Shown here piece by piece: positions 62,967 to 64,000 of a stretch of 64,000 bases of DNA (the stretch's first letter is position 1; every line of letters begins with the position of its first letter). The stretch lies in assembly GCF_009793335.1 (NCBI RefSeq), contig NZ_WING01000003.1, forward strand, positions 310,001 through 374,000. The letters run 5' to 3'. The stretch is from Actinomadura sp. J1-007. Lineage in GTDB: Bacteria > Actinomycetota > Actinomycetes > Streptosporangiales > Streptosporangiaceae. The translations under genes were made by a program, and so were the position numbers. The notes beneath the pieces are model-generated. The model was not told the origin of the DNA. It made no database searches and saw only the letters and a program-made list of their open reading frames with translations.

Positions 62967-64000
62967 CTATGCGAGGTAGTAGAGCTGCGCGCCTGAGGTG
63001 GTCGCGATCCCGCCGTAGGCGGTGGCGGGGACCGCGGTCCCGTTCTTCCTGACCCAGTCGGTGACCTCGGAGCCGCCGCGGCGGGGGCCGAAGCCGCCGT
63101 CGCCGTCGCCGTCGCCGTTGACCAGGACGTAGTGCAGGCGTCCCTCCTTGGCGTACCGCTGGAGTTCGCGGACGGTCATGGCCGGGTCGGAGCCGGTGAA
63201 GCCGCCCATGGCGATGACGGGCCTGCCGGTCTGGAGGATCAGCGCGGACGCTTCCTGCGCGCTGCCGACGGCGAGGAGCCAGTCGGCGTCGCCCTGGCGT
63301 TCCTCCAGGTAGGAGACCATCTTGGCGTCGACGCGCCCGCCGGGTTCGCCGGGTCCGCCGGGCGCGGTGGTGCCCGCGCTTCGGGAGGCTGCATGGAACG
63401 GGGCGTGTCGCCGCGTTGCCCGGGAGGTCCTCCGCGCATCCGTTCCCCGGCGCCCGGGGCGCGCTCGCCGCCGGGTCCGCGCGGTCCGCCGAAGCCCGTG
63501 CCGGTGGAGGGGCCGGCCAGCGGGTTGACGCCGTTGGTCGGCGCGGAGGCGGCGGACAGCGCGTACGCGGACGGCCCGGTGAGGCCCGCGACGAGGGCGA
63601 GGACGAGCCCGGCGACGGTCGCGGGGCGTCCGGCGGCGCGGGCGAGGCGTCCGGCGAGCAGGTTGAGTACGGCGAGGACGGTGGCGGCGGCGACGGCCCA
63701 GCGCAGCCACGGGTGCCAGTCCGGTGTGCGGTCGAGCAGGGCGAACGCCCAGGCGCCGGTGATCGCGACGGCGGCGGGAGGTGTCCACGCCCATGCGGCG
63801 GAGCGCCGGTACGCGCCGTACAGCAGGACGGTTCCGGCGCCGGTGAGGGCGGCGATGGCCGGTGCCATCGCGGTGGTGTAGTACGGGTGGAAGGTGCCCT
63901 CGGCGAAGCTGAACACCACGGCGTGCACGGCGAGCCAGCCGCCCCACAGCAGCAGTCCGGCGCGGGCCGGGTCGACGCGGGGGCGTTTGGCGAGCAGGGC
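62967..64000 (-). CDS. ArnT-like family 39 glycosyltransferase (partial, N-terminus beyond the right edge)
   Basis: Only the C-terminal ~345 residues are in the window, and one missing base near 63385 must be restored. The visible part mirrors the preceding paralogue: last membrane helices, WLAVHAVVFSFAEGTFHPYYTTAMAPAIAAL, a Gly/Pro/Arg-rich insertion (about 63380-63520), and a tail with AQEASALILQTGRPVIAMGGFTGSDPAMTVRELQRYA. The tail has GDGDGDGG and ends in AQLYYLA. The pair arose by tandem duplication. N-terminal half must be read from neighbouring sequence. Confidence 0.85.
   Translation of the reverse strand, partial: PARQTPPRRPGPRRTAAVGRLARRARRGVQLRRGHLPPVLHHRDGTGHRRPHRRRNRPAVRRVPALRRMGVDTSRRRRDHRRLGVRPARPHTGLAPVAALGRRRRHRPRRTQPARRTPRPRRRTPRDRRRARPRPRRGPHRAVRVRAVRRLRADQRRQPAGRPLHRHGLRRTARTRRRARPGRRGTDARRTSRATRRHAPFHAASRSAGTTAPGGPGEPGGRVDAKMVSYLEERQGDADWLLAVGSAQEASALILQTGRPVIAMGGFTGSDPAMTVRELQRYAKEGRLHYVLVNGDGDGDGGFGPRRGGSEVTDWVRKNGTAVPATAYGGIATTSGAQLYYLA

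Noticed and set aside
1-64000. Insertion sequence, integron or prophage
   Set aside because: No transposase, integrase, phage structural gene or terminal repeats seen.
1-64000. tRNA genes
   Set aside because: No cloverleaf or GGTTCGAATC-type T-loop recognised by eye; a tRNAscan run would settle it.

Overview
The window is 64 kb of very GC-rich (roughly 73-75 percent by eye) chromosomal DNA. GTG starts are frequent, third positions are almost always G or C, and the gene families are actinobacterial: DUF3040, Rv2578c-like radical SAM, WYL regulators, BTAD/SARP, DrrA/DrrC-type resistance proteins and PhoX. I infer a filamentous actinomycete, probably of the Streptosporangiales/Actinomadura kind. 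I see no rRNA, tRNA, CRISPR array, integrase or transposase. It reads as ordinary chromosome-arm sequence made of many small, locally regulated units.

Layout. 0-6.4 kb: a fatty-acyl-AMP ligase (cut by the left edge), a membrane acyl desaturase, a GH3 hydrolase translationally coupled to an AI-2E-type membrane protein, and a hotdog thioesterase. 6.6-9 kb: an ARPP-1-like protein paired with a von Willebrand A protein (function unknown). 9.1-12.8 kb: TetR, a DrrAB-type ABC exporter, and an EamA permease. 12.9-17 kb: a 941-residue protein with a proline-rich linker and a degenerate AAA+ domain, then a WYL/DinB-like fusion regulator. 17-19.4 kb: an anti-sigma-type ATPase, a strong candidate stand-alone structured RNA with its own terminator, a 61-residue exported Cys-rich peptide, and a DUF3040 protein. 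19.4-22.6 kb: a lipoprotein glycosidase and a radical SAM protein preceded by a near-perfect LexA box, then tandem repeats. 22.6-27.7 kb: a four-gene ABC exporter plus two-component operon.

27.8-35.8 kb: divergent pairs (SDR/TetR, quinone reductase/GlxA regulator, GlxA regulator/cupin), an inositol-phosphatase-family enzyme, a PhyH dioxygenase and a cytosolic HtrA-like protease. 35.9-42.7 kb: M48 protease, class V aminotransferase/LysR, hydrolase, Tat-exported PhoX, WYL regulator. 42.7-48.5 kb: a DrrC-type UvrA paralogue divergent from the WYL regulator across a nested palindrome, biotin synthase, and an MFS/TetR operon. 48.7-53.7 kb: an M1 aminopeptidase, a Trp-Pro repeat membrane protein, two secreted I36-like inhibitors, and a SARP regulator with an 11-bp-phased heptamer array in the shared upstream region. 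53.7-57.8 kb: a putative copper-handling membrane locus. 57.9-64 kb: SDR, SRPBCC, LOG-like and pterin dehydratase genes, a DinB protein, and two tandem ArnT-like glycosyltransferases (the second cut by the right edge).

Two points affect every reading. First, 14 genes carry about 22 apparent frameshifts. All but one are repaired by adding a single base, mostly in or next to short G/C runs, which points to sequence errors rather than gene decay. Second, many regulators and enzymes have a TAnnnT-like -10 box 6-7 nt before the start codon and no Shine-Dalgarno sequence, which suggests leaderless transcripts.
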